Positions 1-9,849 of a stretch of 64,000 nt of DNA are shown piece by piece. Every line of letters begins with the position of its first letter. The first letter of the stretch is position 1. Made by a program: the position numbers and the translations under genes. The notes under the pieces were generated by a model. That model saw nothing but the letters and a program-made list of their open reading frames with translations. It was not told the origin of the DNA and searched no databases. Origin of the DNA: an uncultured Polaribacter sp. (GTDB taxonomy: Bacteria > Bacteroidota > Bacteroidia > Flavobacteriales > Flavobacteriaceae); assembly GCF_947501385.1 (NCBI RefSeq), contig NZ_CANMVP010000022.1, forward strand, positions 1 through 64,000, given 5' to 3'.

Positions 1-1
1 T

Positions 2-1003
2 CAGATTCCTGGTTTATTAGGAACCACTCAAGATCCTGATGATTTTAACGTTACTTTTCACCATACTCAAGCAGATGCAGCTACAGGGAATTTACCGATA
101 AGTTCTCCATATACAAACTCAAATACTACGGAAACCATTTTTGTAAGAATTCAACACAAAGCTACTTTCTGTGTAAATGACGATGCTACTTTTGATCTCA
201 TTGTAAATCCGTTACCAGACTTTACGGTCACTTCTCCTCAAATTTTATGTTTAAACGATACTCCTTTAACCATTGCTGTTGAAAACCCTGCAGCTATATA
301 TACCTATGAATGGAGAAATGCTGCTGGAAATTTAATCAGTACCAATGCAACTGCAGCTATCACCACGGGTGGAAATTATACAGTAACGGCCACCACCACA
401 AACGGAACCAATTGTACAAGAACAGAAACAGTTGTGGTTACTGAATCGAATCCTGCAGTTTTAAATGCCAGTTTTGTAACGATTGTTGACGAAGGAAATA
501 ACATTGGAAGTGAAAACAACTTGTCTATTTTAGTAGATACAGTAAACAACGATTTAGGTTTGGGAGACTACCAATTCGCCCTTAGAAATGATGATGAGAA
601 CACCACGACTCCATTTCAAGATGCACCCATTTTTGAAGATTTAGAAGGCGGTATTTACACCATCATTGTAAATGATAAAAATGGTTGTGCGCCAGATGCT
701 ACTTTGCAAGTTTCTGTCATTCAATTCCCAAAATTCTTTACTCCAAATGGTGATGGAAAAAACGATACTTGGATTATTAAAGGCGCTAACAAAACATTTT
801 ACCCAAATGCGAGTATCAATATCTTTAATCGATTTGGTAAATTAGTGGCACAACTTCCAATCGATGGGCAAGGTTGGAACGGAACCTACAACGGAAAAAG
901 ACTTTCTTCTGATGATTATTGGTTTAACATCACACTAATTCCCGCAGATACCTCTAAACCAACCGTTCACAAAAAAGGAAATTTCTCGCTGTTGAGAAGG
1001 TAG
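2..1003 (+). CDS. T9SS type B sorting domain protein, 3' part only
   Basis: The reading frame is open from base 2, so the gene starts outside the window and only about 333 C-terminal residues are present. The visible part has threonine- and asparagine-rich repeats of Ig/PKD-like beta character, with motifs such as NPLPDF and GGNYTV. It ends in the gliding-motility C-terminal domain (TIGR04131 type): FFTPNGDGKNDTW, then INIFNRFGK, then GWNGTYNG and a final basic LLRR. In this family the domain directs export by the type IX secretion system and attachment at the cell surface. The protein is therefore probably a large secreted adhesin or surface protein. Its substrate cannot be told from this fragment. 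An internal GTG at 434 is not the real start, because homologous repeat sequence continues upstream of it. Confidence 0.9.
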   Translation, partial: QIPGLLGTTQDPDDFNVTFHHTQADAATGNLPISSPYTNSNTTETIFVRIQHKATFCVNDDATFDLIVNPLPDFTVTSPQILCLNDTPLTIAVENPAAIYTYEWRNAAGNLISTNATAAITTGGNYTVTATTTNGTNCTRTETVVVTESNPAVLNASFVTIVDEGNNIGSENNLSILVDTVNNDLGLGDYQFALRNDDENTTTPFQDAPIFEDLEGGIYTIIVNDKNGCAPDATLQVSVIQFPKFFTPNGDGKNDTWIIKGANKTFYPNASINIFNRFGKLVAQLPIDGQGWNGTYNGKRLSSDDYWFNITLIPADTSKPTVHKKGNFSLLRR

Positions 1004-1093
1004 TTTATTAGCTGTAACTATCTTATTTTAAAAACTCAAAATTTTAGCTTAATAAGAAAATAAAAATACAATTACAATCCGTATTTTTACACT

Positions 1094-3082
1094 ATGGAAT
1101 TTAAATTAGTCTCAGAATTTTCTCCTACAGGAGATCAACCACAAGCTATCAAAGAACTTTCTCAAAGTATCAATGATGGTGAAAAATTTCAAACCTTATT
1201 AGGTGTTACGGGTTCTGGTAAAACTTTTACGGTTGCAAATGTTGTAAAAAATGTAAAAAAACCAACCTTGGTTTTAGCCCACAATAAAACCTTAGCAGCA
1301 CAATTATATTCAGAATTTAAACAATTTTTTCCTGAAAATGCAGTGGAATATTTTGTTTCTTATTATGATTATTACCAGCCAGAAGCTTACATTCCAGTGA
1401 CAGGAACTTTTATAGAAAAAGATTTATCTATCAATGAAGATATCGAAAGACTTCGTCTAAGCACCACTTCTTCCCTACTTTCAGGAAGAAGAGATGTTTT
1501 GGTGGTTGCATCCGTTTCTTGTTTGTACGGTATTGGAAATCCTACAGAGTTCAAGAAAAATGTAATTCCAATCCAAGTCGGACAATTAATTTCAAGAACG
1601 AAGTTTTTACATCAACTAGTGCAAAGTTTGTATTCTAGAACAGAGCATGAAATAAAAAGTGGAACCTTTAAAGTAAAAGGAGATGTGGTGACAATTTATC
1701 CTTCTTATGGTGATAATGGCTATAGAATTCACTTTTTTGGAGATGAAATCGAAGAAATCGAATTGTTTGATTTAGAGAGCAATGCAGTAATCAATACCTT
1801 TAAAGAATTGAGTATTTATCCTGCAAACCTATTTGTTACTTCACCAGATGTATTACAAAATGCCATTCATCAGATTCAAGAAGACATGATGAAACAAGTC
1901 GATTTTTTCAATGAAATGGGAAAACACTTGGAAGCAAAAAGAATCAAAGAACGTACAGAATTCGATTTAGAGATGATTCGTGAATTGGGGTATTGTTCAG
2001 GAATTGAAAACTATTCTCGCTATTTAGACGGCAGATTGCCAGGAACAAGACCTTTTTGTTTGTTAGATTATTTTCCGAATGACTATTTAATGGTAATTGA
2101 TGAAAGTCATGTTACAGTTCCACAAACCCATGCAATGTATGGTGGAGACAGAAGTAGAAAGGAAAATTTGGTTGAGTATGGATTCCGATTGCCTGCTGCT
2201 ATGGACAATAGACCTTTAAAATTTGAAGAGTTTGAAGCCATTCAAAATCAGACCATCTTTGTTTCTGCAACGCCAGCAGATTACGAATTACAGAAAACAG
2301 AAGGTGTTTTTGTAGAGCAAATTATTAGACCCACAGGTTTATTAGATCCACCCATAGAAATAAGACCCAGTTTGAATCAGATTGATGATTTGATTGAAGA
2401 AATTCAGATTCGTGTAGAAAAAGACGAACGTACTTTAGTAACTACTTTAACCAAAAGAATGGCAGAAGAATTGACAAAATATCTTACAAGAGTAGATATT
2501 CGTTGTCGATATATTCATTCTGATGTAGACACTTTAGAGCGTGTAGAAATTATGCAAGACTTGCGTAAAGGTTTGTTTGATGTGTTGATTGGTGTAAACT
2601 TACTACGAGAAGGTTTAGACTTACCTGAAGTTTCTTTGGTTGCCATTTTAGATGCTGACAAAGAAGGTTTTTTAAGAAATGTAAAGTCTCTAACACAAAC
2701 CGTGGGTAGAGCTGCGAGAAACGTGAATGGTTTGGCCATATTGTATGCTGATAAAATTACAGCAAGTATGCAAAAAACAATGGATGAAACAGATCGAAGA
2801 AGAGAAAAACAAATTGCATACAATACAAAACACAACATTACTCCTACTCAAATTAATAAAAAAATAGACGATACGTTAACAAAATCGGCAGTTTCTAGTT
2901 ATCATTATGACAATGCAAAACAAGTGGCTGCAGAACAAGACTTACAGTATTTACCTAAAGAAGAGATAGCACAACGCATTCGTAATAAACGCAAACAAAT
3001 GGAGGCTGCTGCTAAAGGTTTAGATTTTATTGTGGCTGCAAAATTACGTGATGAAATTGCTATTTTAAAGGAGAAAGCATAA
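1094..3082 (+). CDS. uvrB: UvrABC excinuclease subunit B
   Basis: Nucleotide excision repair helicase-like protein that receives DNA from UvrA, verifies the lesion and recruits UvrC. The 662-residue length is normal for UvrB. Walker A GVTGSGKT lies at residues 37-44, and the DNA-inserting beta-hairpin region YYDYYQPEAYIP begins near residue 90. Superfamily II helicase motifs follow (DESHVT, SATPADYE, GRAARN). The C-terminal UVR domain (about 620-662), which contacts UvrC, is present. The gene follows a T9SS protein and has about 90 bp of its own upstream sequence, so it is probably transcribed alone. Nothing appears to be missing. Confidence 0.98.
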   Translation: MEFKLVSEFSPTGDQPQAIKELSQSINDGEKFQTLLGVTGSGKTFTVANVVKNVKKPTLVLAHNKTLAAQLYSEFKQFFPENAVEYFVSYYDYYQPEAYIPVTGTFIEKDLSINEDIERLRLSTTSSLLSGRRDVLVVASVSCLYGIGNPTEFKKNVIPIQVGQLISRTKFLHQLVQSLYSRTEHEIKSGTFKVKGDVVTIYPSYGDNGYRIHFFGDEIEEIELFDLESNAVINTFKELSIYPANLFVTSPDVLQNAIHQIQEDMMKQVDFFNEMGKHLEAKRIKERTEFDLEMIRELGYCSGIENYSRYLDGRLPGTRPFCLLDYFPNDYLMVIDESHVTVPQTHAMYGGDRSRKENLVEYGFRLPAAMDNRPLKFEEFEAIQNQTIFVSATPADYELQKTEGVFVEQIIRPTGLLDPPIEIRPSLNQIDDLIEEIQIRVEKDERTLVTTLTKRMAEELTKYLTRVDIRCRYIHSDVDTLERVEIMQDLRKGLFDVLIGVNLLREGLDLPEVSLVAILDADKEGFLRNVKSLTQTVGRAARNVNGLAILYADKITASMQKTMDETDRRREKQIAYNTKHNITPTQINKKIDDTLTKSAVSSYHYDNAKQVAAEQDLQYLPKEEIAQRIRNKRKQMEAAAKGLDFIVAAKLRDEIAILKEKA

Positions 3083-3189
3083 ATATTTAATTTGTTTTTT
3101 CTATTTCTTTTTATGAAATTTGCCAATGCTAACTATGCACTTAGTAACCATTTTTAGAATGTTATAAAACCAACTTAAAGTCTTTTAAA

Positions 3190-3936
3190 ATGAAAAATAA
3201 AGTAGTTGATTTATTCGGAAATAAAGTAGTTCAGAATGCAGGTGTAAAGTATTCTGAATTATTAGAACAATTTATGGCACCGTTTTCAAATGACTTTAGG
3301 GATATGGAGTATCTTGAAGACATTTTTGAATTTGCAATAAATGCTTGGAATTTTGGAAATATGAAAGTTCTTGTACCACAAGAAAAAATTCAAAAGCCAA
3401 CTGATTTAATAGAAGATATTGATATTGTTTTACTAAATAAAATGATTGATTATAAGGTGTCTGAATTTAGAGAACACACCAATTTTATTGTTGATTATGA
3501 ATTAACTGAAACAAGTGCAGCCCCAATATTAAAGGTTCTTACACAAATTGAGGAAGATTACTTATCTAGTATGATAAATGCTTTGGAAAATGAAGTTTCT
3601 CAAAATGATTTTGAGGAAAATTATATCAATCGTGATGCTATTATTCTAAAACCAAAACAGCCATTTTTAGATTGGTATAATGGTTTGTATCCTGATGATG
3701 ACTCTTCAGAAGAGGTTAAAGATCCTATTATTTATTTAATTGACGAAAAAAATGATGATGTAGAAAAATGGTTGAAAAAGAAATTTGATAAATTTTTTAC
3801 GATGGTCTTAGGAGATTGGCATCTCAATAAAAAAGAATGGCCTCAAAGACGAAATTACAAAATGTTTAATCTTTGGTTTCGAGTTGAAACTGTTGAAATG
3901 ATTTATGATTTAGAAAAAAGGCCCGTTTTAAAATAA
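3190..3936 (+). CDS. Conserved hypothetical protein, 248 aa
   Basis: I do not recognise a characterised family. The protein is acidic and soluble, with no signal peptide or membrane segment. The N-terminus begins MKNKVVDLFGNKVVQ, and the C-terminal third is aromatic and basic (WLKKKFDKFF, WHLNKKEWPQRRNY, NLWFRVE). The coding bias looks like that of its neighbours and the frame is long, so it is very probably a real gene. It lies about 107 bp downstream of uvrB on the same strand and converges on the next gene. No catalytic motif is evident and no function is proposed. Confidence 0.8.
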   Translation: MKNKVVDLFGNKVVQNAGVKYSELLEQFMAPFSNDFRDMEYLEDIFEFAINAWNFGNMKVLVPQEKIQKPTDLIEDIDIVLLNKMIDYKVSEFREHTNFIVDYELTETSAAPILKVLTQIEEDYLSSMINALENEVSQNDFEENYINRDAIILKPKQPFLDWYNGLYPDDDSSEEVKDPIIYLIDEKNDDVEKWLKKKFDKFFTMVLGDWHLNKKEWPQRRNYKMFNLWFRVETVEMIYDLEKRPVLK

Positions 3937-3954
3937 CAAGGCATTTCTTAAAAC

Positions 3955-4440
3955 CTACACCTTCTTCATCCTCAATTGAATAATACTATCAATGAGTTTG
4001 CCTGCTTTTTTTTCATACAGAGCGTTGTCTTTTTTTGACCAAGTTTTTTTTGCATTTTTATTTACTCTGCTATTATTTAAATATTTTAACTCTTTTTGGA
4101 GTTTTTTAATGAGAGCATCAATATTTAGTTTTTTTGCAGTGGTTACTCCAAGTTTTTCTAAGTTTTTAGTTAAATTTTCAACATTCAATAAATAGCTTTT
4201 CTCTTTGGAATCAGACCATTTTTTTAAAATTTTTAATTTTTCTCGTTGCATTTCTAAAGCATTCAGTTTTGCTTTTATCTTTTTGATTAAAATGGTTTTA
4301 TCCTGAGAAAATGTACTTATTTTAAAATCTTCCTTAAGAAAAACATCTGAAGCAGGTAAAGAGTTGGTTCCAAAAAAGAATAGGAAAATTGATAAAAATT
4401 TAAAAGTGAATTTCATAATATCTAAATATACTATTTTCAA
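3955..4440 (-). CDS. Lysine-rich exported hypothetical protein
   Basis: Read from the first ATG, the protein is 161 residues. The second methionine (start at 4416) gives a cleaner signal peptide, MKFTFKFLSIFLFFFG, and is the more likely start. The mature part is very lysine- and leucine-rich and predicted helical, with coiled-coil-like heptads (LKILKKWSDSKEKSYLL, LIKKLQKELKYL). I recognise no domain. It converges on the preceding gene with an 18-bp gap. Low sequence complexity makes the call less certain, but the signal peptide followed by a helical domain argues for a real small periplasmic or secreted protein. Confidence 0.6.
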   Translation of the reverse strand: MKIVYLDIMKFTFKFLSIFLFFFGTNSLPASDVFLKEDFKISTFSQDKTILIKKIKAKLNALEMQREKLKILKKWSDSKEKSYLLNVENLTKNLEKLGVTTAKKLNIDALIKKLQKELKYLNNSRVNKNAKKTWSKKDNALYEKKAGKLIDSIIQLRMKKV

Positions 4441-4455
4441 GTCAAAAAATTAACC

Positions 4456-4481
4456 AAAAAAATACCTCACTATTTGCGAGG
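4456..4481 (-). terminator. Probable intrinsic terminator of sucC
   Basis: On the minus strand, a short stem (GCCTC... with ...GAGG, arms at 4465-4468 and 4478-4481) is followed by a run of T residues, 30 bp past the sucC stop codon. The stem is only about 4-5 bp, so the call is moderate. Confidence 0.5.
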
Positions 4482-4510
4482 CATTTATTAAATATATTTT
4501 AAAGAAAACT

Positions 4511-5710
4511 TTAAGAAGCTTCTAGAACTTCTTGTACTTTATCAGCAGCTTCTTGAAATTCTGTAGCAGAAATAATTTCCATTCCAGAATTATCTATCAA
4601 TTCTTTTGCTTCTTTAGCGTTTGTACCTTGTAAACGACAAATAATTGGCACATTAATTTTGTCTCCCATGCTTTTATAAGCATCTACAACACCTTGTGCA
4701 ACTCTATCACAACGAACAATACCACCAAAAATATTTACTAAAATTGCTTTTACATTTTTATCTTTTAAAATAATCCCAAAAGCAGTTTCTACTCTTTGTG
4801 CATCTGCGGTACCACCAACATCTAAAAAGTTAGCAGGCTCACCACCAGATTCTTTAATCAAATCCATCGTTCCCATTGCCAAACCAGCTCCGTTTACCAT
4901 ACAACCAACGTTTCCGTCTAAATCTACATAGTTTAAACCCGCAGCTTTTGCTTCTACTTCAATTGGATTTTCTTCACGTAAATCGCGCATTGCTGCATAA
5001 TCTCTATGTCTAAATAAAGCATTTTCATCTAAAGAAACTTTAGCGTCTACCGCCATAATTTTAGAATCTGAAGTTTTTAAAACTGGATTGATTTCAAACA
5101 TTGAAGAATCTGAACCAATGTATGCTTTGTATAAGTTCGTAACAAACTTTGTCATTTCTTTAAAAGCAGTACCAGATAACCCTAAATTAAAAGCAATTTT
5201 ACGTGCTTGAAAAGGCATGATCCCTAATAAAGGATCTATTTCTTCCGTAAAAATTAAATGTGGCGTTTCTTCAGCAACCGTTTCAATATCCATTCCGCCT
5301 TCCGTAGAATACATAATCATATTTTTTCCTGTTGCTCTGTTTAACAACACTGACATATAATATTCTTCTGGCTCAGAATCTCCAGGATAATAAACATCTT
5401 CACAAACTAAAACTTGATGTACTTTTTTTCCTTCGGCAGAAGTTTGTGGTGTAATCAACATCATACCAATAATATCATTGGCAATATTTTCTACTTCTTG
5501 TAGGTTTTTAGCCAACTTTACGCCTCCACCTTTTCCACGACCACCTGCATGCACTTGTGCTTTTATAACATGCCAACCTGTACCCGTTTCTGCGGTTAAT
5601 TGTTTTGCTGCATCTACAGCTTCTTTATGATTACTTGCCACAATTCCGCGTTGTATGCTAACCCCAAAACTGTTTAAAATTTCTTTTCCTTGATATTCGT
5701 GTAAGTTCAT
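4511..5710 (-). CDS. sucC: Succinyl-CoA ligase (ADP-forming) beta subunit
   Basis: TCA-cycle enzyme subunit that, with SucD, converts succinyl-CoA to succinate with formation of ATP. The 399-residue length is standard. The start MNLHEYQGKEIL is the family N-terminus. It is followed by an ATP-grasp fold with KAQVHAGGRGKGGGVK near residues 50-65, and the CoA-ligase domain with NGAGLAMGTMD, FLDVGG and NIFGGIVRCD. The alpha subunit gene (sucD) is not adjacent, which is common in Bacteroidetes. A TAnnTTTG box lies 25 bp upstream. Confidence 0.98.
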   Translation of the reverse strand: MNLHEYQGKEILNSFGVSIQRGIVASNHKEAVDAAKQLTAETGTGWHVIKAQVHAGGRGKGGGVKLAKNLQEVENIANDIIGMMLITPQTSAEGKKVHQVLVCEDVYYPGDSEPEEYYMSVLLNRATGKNMIMYSTEGGMDIETVAEETPHLIFTEEIDPLLGIMPFQARKIAFNLGLSGTAFKEMTKFVTNLYKAYIGSDSSMFEINPVLKTSDSKIMAVDAKVSLDENALFRHRDYAAMRDLREENPIEVEAKAAGLNYVDLDGNVGCMVNGAGLAMGTMDLIKESGGEPANFLDVGGTADAQRVETAFGIILKDKNVKAILVNIFGGIVRCDRVAQGVVDAYKSMGDKINVPIICRLQGTNAKEAKELIDNSGMEIISATEFQEAADKVQEVLEAS

Positions 5711-5734
5711 CCTATAAATGTTTTAAAACGGTCA

Positions 5735-5742
5735 CAAAAATA
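5735..5742 (-). promoter_or_regulatory. Candidate -7 box of sucC
   Basis: The minus strand reads TATTTTTG, which matches the Bacteroidetes -7 consensus TAnnTTTG, 25 bp before the sucC start codon. I saw no clear -33 TTG at the usual spacing. Confidence 0.45.
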
Positions 5743-5947
5743 CAAATTCAGAAGTTATTTACTGCCATCTTTCGAATAAAAAAAATTAGAAGTCTTTTGA
5801 AATTCCTTTAAGAAATCTTTAACACTCTTTTTTTGTAACACTTCAAAAATTAAGATGTCTTTCATACAATTAACACAATTTTGTGAAGTGCCTTTTACAA
5901 GGTTAAATACTTTCGCAAGGTATTTACATACAACCAACCCAAATTAC

Positions 5948-8425
5948 ATGTTTAAACGAATTTTATTCCTACAATTTGTCATATTGACTGCATTTCATAC
6001 CCAAGCTCAAAACAATAAGAATCGAAAAAAAGTTGCCACAACCAGAATTGCTAAAACCCCAAAAATAGACGGAATCTTAAATGACGATGCTTGGAAGAAT
6101 GCAGAAAAATTAACAGATTTTGTTATTTTTAGACCAGACAATGGTGTTGCTGTTAAAGGAGCATACCAAACAACGGTAAAAGTTATTTATGATGATAATG
6201 CCGTTTATATTTCTGCAGTTATGTTAGATCCAGATGCTGTCAATATTCCTCAAGAATTTGCTGTAAGAGACAATTTTAGTCAGGCAGATTTCTTTTTAGT
6301 AACTATAAATCCAAATGATGACGGTCAAAATCCGTTTGAGTTTATCGTTCAATCTACGGGGAACCAAGCAGATGCAAAAGTTTCTAATGGAAATGAAGAT
6401 TTTAACTGGAGTGCTGTATGGGAAAGTGCGGCTAAAATAACAGACAATGGTTGGAATGTTGAAATAAAATTACCTTACAGAGCCATTCGTTTTGCAAACA
6501 GACCTATACAATCTTGGGGATTCAATTTTCATAGAAGGTTAGAAAGATTGAATGAACAACACACTTGGACGCATATAGACAATGCTGTTGGAAGATGGAC
6601 GCAGTATGATGGTTTGGTAGAAGGTTTTACGAATCTAAAGCCACCAACAAGATTAAATTTATACCCTTACGCATCAGCAACAGCTGTTTCTTTTGACGGT
6701 GAAACAAACTATGATTATAGTGTTGGTATGGATTTAAAATATGGAATAACAGACAACTTTACGTTAGATGCAACTTTAATTCCAGATTTTAGTCAAGTAG
6801 GTTTTGACAATGTAGAATTAAATTTAGGTCCTTTTGAACAACAATTTACAGAACAACGTCAGTTTTTTACGGAAGGTACAGAGCTATTTAATAAGGGTAA
6901 TTTATTTTATTCTAGAAGAATTGGAGGTTCTCCTATAGATCAGTTTTCAAGCGAAAGAAGAAATGATGAAGCATTTGATAACAATACAAAAATAAACGAT
7001 GAACTTGTAAATCCGCCTGAAAAAGTAACCATGTTAAATGCAATAAAAGTTTCAGGTAGAACAAAAGGTGGCTTAGGCATTGGTTTTTTTAACGCCATCA
7101 CAGAAAAAGCAACTTCTAATATAGAGAGAACAACACAGACCATTGTTGGTTTAGACACCATTGCTACAAAAAGTAATTACCAAACTGTTTTAAACCCTTT
7201 TACCAATTACAATATTGTAGTATTAGATCAGCAATTTAATCAAAATTCAACTGTATCTCTTATCAATACAAATGTTACCAGAGATGGTCGTTTTAGAGAC
7301 GCAAACGTAACTGCATTAGATTGGCATATAGAAACAAAGGACAGCAAATACAATGCAGATGGTTCTTTTAGAATGAGTGCTATTTCTGATGATGTAAACG
7401 ACCAAAATACGGGTTATACGTTCGATAATAGTTTTGGTTACAATTCTGGTCATTGGAGCTGGGAACTTGGCTATAATTTTACAAATAAAGACTTTAATCC
7501 GAATGATTTAGGAATTCAATTCGGTAATGACCAACAGACCATTTATGGGAGCGCAGGTTGGCGAACACTACAGCCTACAAAAAGGTTTAATAGGTACCGT
7601 TTTAACTTTTACAATCAAGCAAACTTTCAACATTTTTCTGGAGCTTTTACGGGCTACAATGCTGGTTTTAGTGCTAGTGCACAAACGAAAGAACGTTTTA
7701 CATTTGGTGGAAATTTAAATTATGGCACCAGAAAAAGAGATTATTTTGAACCAAGACAAGGCACCACGAGTGGTATTTATTTTAAAAGACCAGAAAGGAT
7801 GAACGTAAATGGCTGGATCTCTACAAACTCACAAAAAAAATTAGAAGTAAATGCAGATGTTTATTTTACAGGATATACAAATCATCCGCAAGAAGGTTAT
7901 GGTTTTGGTGTAAGTCCAAGATATCGATTTACAAATAAATTTTCTTTACAATACAGATTGAGTTATAACAAGACCTACAATGACCAAGGGTATGTAGATG
8001 AAGATGCGAACAATGTTATTTTTGGTCAAAGAGATCGAAAAGACTATTCAAATATCATTTCTGGTACCTATAATTTTAGTACGAATTCATCCTTGTCATT
8101 AAGTTTTAGGCATTATTGGAGTGATGTCGCTTACAACGGATATTACAATCTAAATGATGATGGATCTTTAGCCAAAAATGCAAACTATACTGGTGAAGAT
8201 GTTAATTTTAATAGTTGGAATTTAGATTTAAATTATTTTTGGCAATTTGCACCAGGAAGCCAATTGATTGTTTTTTATAGAAATTCTATCTTTGATGCAA
8301 ACAATAACTCAGGTTTAGATTTTTACGAAAATTTAGAAAACTTATTCAATCAACCAAATCAACATACTTTTTCTGTAAGATTTGTCTATTTTATAGACTA
8401 CAATAGCCTAAAGAATATTTTTTAA
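5948..8425 (+). CDS. DUF5916 / CBM9-like outer membrane protein
   Basis: Large exported protein of the DUF5916 family, which is common in Bacteroidetes and has no established function. I place the start at 5948 because MFKRILFLQFVILTAFHTQAQ is a good signal peptide. The longer frame from 5855 adds 31 residues that look untranslated. Residues about 30-220 of the mature protein form a carbohydrate-binding family 9-like domain (KIDGILNDDAW, VIYDDNAVYISAVMLDPD). The rest is rich in alternating aromatic beta-strands and ends FSVRFVYFIDYN, like an outer-membrane barrel. A role at the outer membrane in ligand handling is inference. A strong terminator follows. Confidence 0.9.
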   Translation: MFKRILFLQFVILTAFHTQAQNNKNRKKVATTRIAKTPKIDGILNDDAWKNAEKLTDFVIFRPDNGVAVKGAYQTTVKVIYDDNAVYISAVMLDPDAVNIPQEFAVRDNFSQADFFLVTINPNDDGQNPFEFIVQSTGNQADAKVSNGNEDFNWSAVWESAAKITDNGWNVEIKLPYRAIRFANRPIQSWGFNFHRRLERLNEQHTWTHIDNAVGRWTQYDGLVEGFTNLKPPTRLNLYPYASATAVSFDGETNYDYSVGMDLKYGITDNFTLDATLIPDFSQVGFDNVELNLGPFEQQFTEQRQFFTEGTELFNKGNLFYSRRIGGSPIDQFSSERRNDEAFDNNTKINDELVNPPEKVTMLNAIKVSGRTKGGLGIGFFNAITEKATSNIERTTQTIVGLDTIATKSNYQTVLNPFTNYNIVVLDQQFNQNSTVSLINTNVTRDGRFRDANVTALDWHIETKDSKYNADGSFRMSAISDDVNDQNTGYTFDNSFGYNSGHWSWELGYNFTNKDFNPNDLGIQFGNDQQTIYGSAGWRTLQPTKRFNRYRFNFYNQANFQHFSGAFTGYNAGFSASAQTKERFTFGGNLNYGTRKRDYFEPRQGTTSGIYFKRPERMNVNGWISTNSQKKLEVNADVYFTGYTNHPQEGYGFGVSPRYRFTNKFSLQYRLSYNKTYNDQGYVDEDANNVIFGQRDRKDYSNIISGTYNFSTNSSLSLSFRHYWSDVAYNGYYNLNDDGSLAKNANYTGEDVNFNSWNLDLNYFWQFAPGSQLIVFYRNSIFDANNNSGLDFYENLENLFNQPNQHTFSVRFVYFIDYNSLKNIF

Positions 8426-8460
8426 ACAATCGTTGATACATTTTTTTAAATTTGAATTTG

Positions 8461-8498
8461 AAATCAGAAGCACATCTATGTGTTTCTGATTTCTTTTT
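8461..8498 (+). terminator. Intrinsic terminator after the DUF5916 gene
   Basis: The arms AAATCAGAA (8461-8469) and TTCTGATTT (8484-8492) pair, continue inward through CACA/TGTG, and are followed by a T-rich tract. It separates the DUF5916 gene from the ABC ATPase. Confidence 0.85.
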
Positions 8499-8525
8499 TA
8501 TACTTTCGTCTACAAATTTAAAAGT

Positions 8526-9185
8526 ATGATTGTTTGTAAGAATATTCACAAATATTATGGTGATGTAGAAGTTTTAAAAGGGGTCGATTTACATATTAAA
8601 AAAGGTGAAATTGTTGCCATTGTTGGTCCTTCTGGAGCAGGAAAAACAACACTTTTACAAATTCTAGGTACTTTAGACAAACCTTTAAAAGAACAAGATT
8701 TTGAGCTTTCTTTAAATACTATTTCATTAAAAAACTTATCCGATAAAGAATTATCTTCCTTTAGAAACAATCATATTGGTTTTATTTTTCAGTTTCATCA
8801 ATTACTACCAGAGTTTACCGCTTTAGAAAATGTGTGTATTCCTGCGTTTATTGGTAAAAAATCGAAAACAGCAACGGAGAAAAAAGCCTTAGAAATTTTA
8901 GAATTCTTAGGTTTGTCTCACAGGATTCATCACAAACCAAATGAGCTTTCTGGCGGTGAACAACAGCGTGTAGCCGTTGCTAGAGCTTTAATAAACAATC
9001 CTTCGGTTATTTTAGCAGATGAACCCAGTGGAAATTTAGATAGCGAAGCTGCTAAAAATTTACATGAATTATTTTTTAAACTTCGTGACGAATTTGGCCA
9101 GACGTTTGTTTTGGTGACTCACAATGAAGAACTTGCAGCAATGGCAGATAGAACATTAACCATGAAAGATGGTAAAATTATTTAA
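8526..9185 (+). CDS. LolD-like ABC transporter ATP-binding protein
   Basis: ATPase of the MacB/LolD/FtsE class, 219 residues. Walker A GPSGAGKT is at 34-41, the Q-loop glutamine at 89, signature LSGGEQQ at 141-147, Walker B VILADEP at 161-167 and the switch histidine in LVTHNEE. This class drives FtsX-type permeases that move lipoproteins or other amphipathic substrates from the inner membrane. No permease is adjacent. A FtsX/LolE-like permease occurs far away at 60901-62163 and could be the partner, but that is only inference. All ATPase motifs are intact. Confidence 0.9.
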   Translation: MIVCKNIHKYYGDVEVLKGVDLHIKKGEIVAIVGPSGAGKTTLLQILGTLDKPLKEQDFELSLNTISLKNLSDKELSSFRNNHIGFIFQFHQLLPEFTALENVCIPAFIGKKSKTATEKKALEILEFLGLSHRIHHKPNELSGGEQQRVAVARALINNPSVILADEPSGNLDSEAAKNLHELFFKLRDEFGQTFVLVTHNEELAAMADRTLTMKDGKII

Positions 9186-9297
9186 TTAAAAAATCTTCCA
9201 AACTCTGCCCCGAATTTTTTATTGTTTTCTTAAAAAATAAAAGGTTCTATTTGTGTAACAAAAATTGCTTTTATACAACTAATGTGTAAACTTTATT

Positions 9298-9846
9298 ATG
9301 AAGAAAACTTTCCAAAATTTATTAGCATACTTAAAAAATCCTGTTTTAGAAAAAGACACAACTACAGATGTAAAGTATCGATTTAAAATATTTTTAAACA
9401 TTCTTGTCATTAGTATTTTAACAGGCATCATTATCTCTCCTATTTTTGCACTTTTCGAAGAACTAGATTGGATCAGTATGGATAACCACAAGGTAGAAGC
9501 CATGTTTGAAGGAATGAGTAAACTTCAAGTCATTTTACTAGGTGCAGTAGTTGTGCCTATTATTGAAGAAGTTATTTTTAGAGGCCCCATTACTGCTTTT
9601 AAAAAACCAAAACCCTTTAAAATAGCCTTTTACTTTTTTGCTCTGTTATTCGGTTTTGTGCATATTACAAATTTTGAAATGACCACAAGCATCCTTTTAT
9701 TAGCACCCATATTGGTTTTACCTCAAATACTGGTTGGTGGTTATTTTGGTTATATTAGAGTGCGATTTGGACTGCAATGGTCTATGCTTTTGCATGGTAC
9801 TTATAATCTTTTCTTTATAGCACTTAGTTTTATTCCAGAATTTTAA
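9298..9846 (+). CDS. CPBP family intramembrane metalloprotease
   Basis: Integral membrane protein of 182 residues with about four hydrophobic segments. The family motif EExxxR is seen as EEVIFR (E90, E91, R95), followed by the histidine in FGFVHITNFE (H122) and the histidine in LLHGTYN (H166). These are the residues of the Abi/CAAX-protease-and-bacteriocin-processing family. Bacterial members are implicated in bacteriocin self-immunity or peptide maturation. The substrate here is unknown. The next gene starts 3 bp after the stop, so the two are probably co-transcribed. Confidence 0.85.
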   Translation: MKKTFQNLLAYLKNPVLEKDTTTDVKYRFKIFLNILVISILTGIIISPIFALFEELDWISMDNHKVEAMFEGMSKLQVILLGAVVVPIIEEVIFRGPITAFKKPKPFKIAFYFFALLFGFVHITNFEMTTSILLLAPILVLPQILVGGYFGYIRVRFGLQWSMLLHGTYNLFFIALSFIPEF

Positions 9847-9849
9847 AAT

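Noticed and set aside
5855..5947. Upstream extension of the DUF5916 gene
   Set aside because: The residues before MFKRILF are not a signal peptide, and the start at 5948 gives a proper one.
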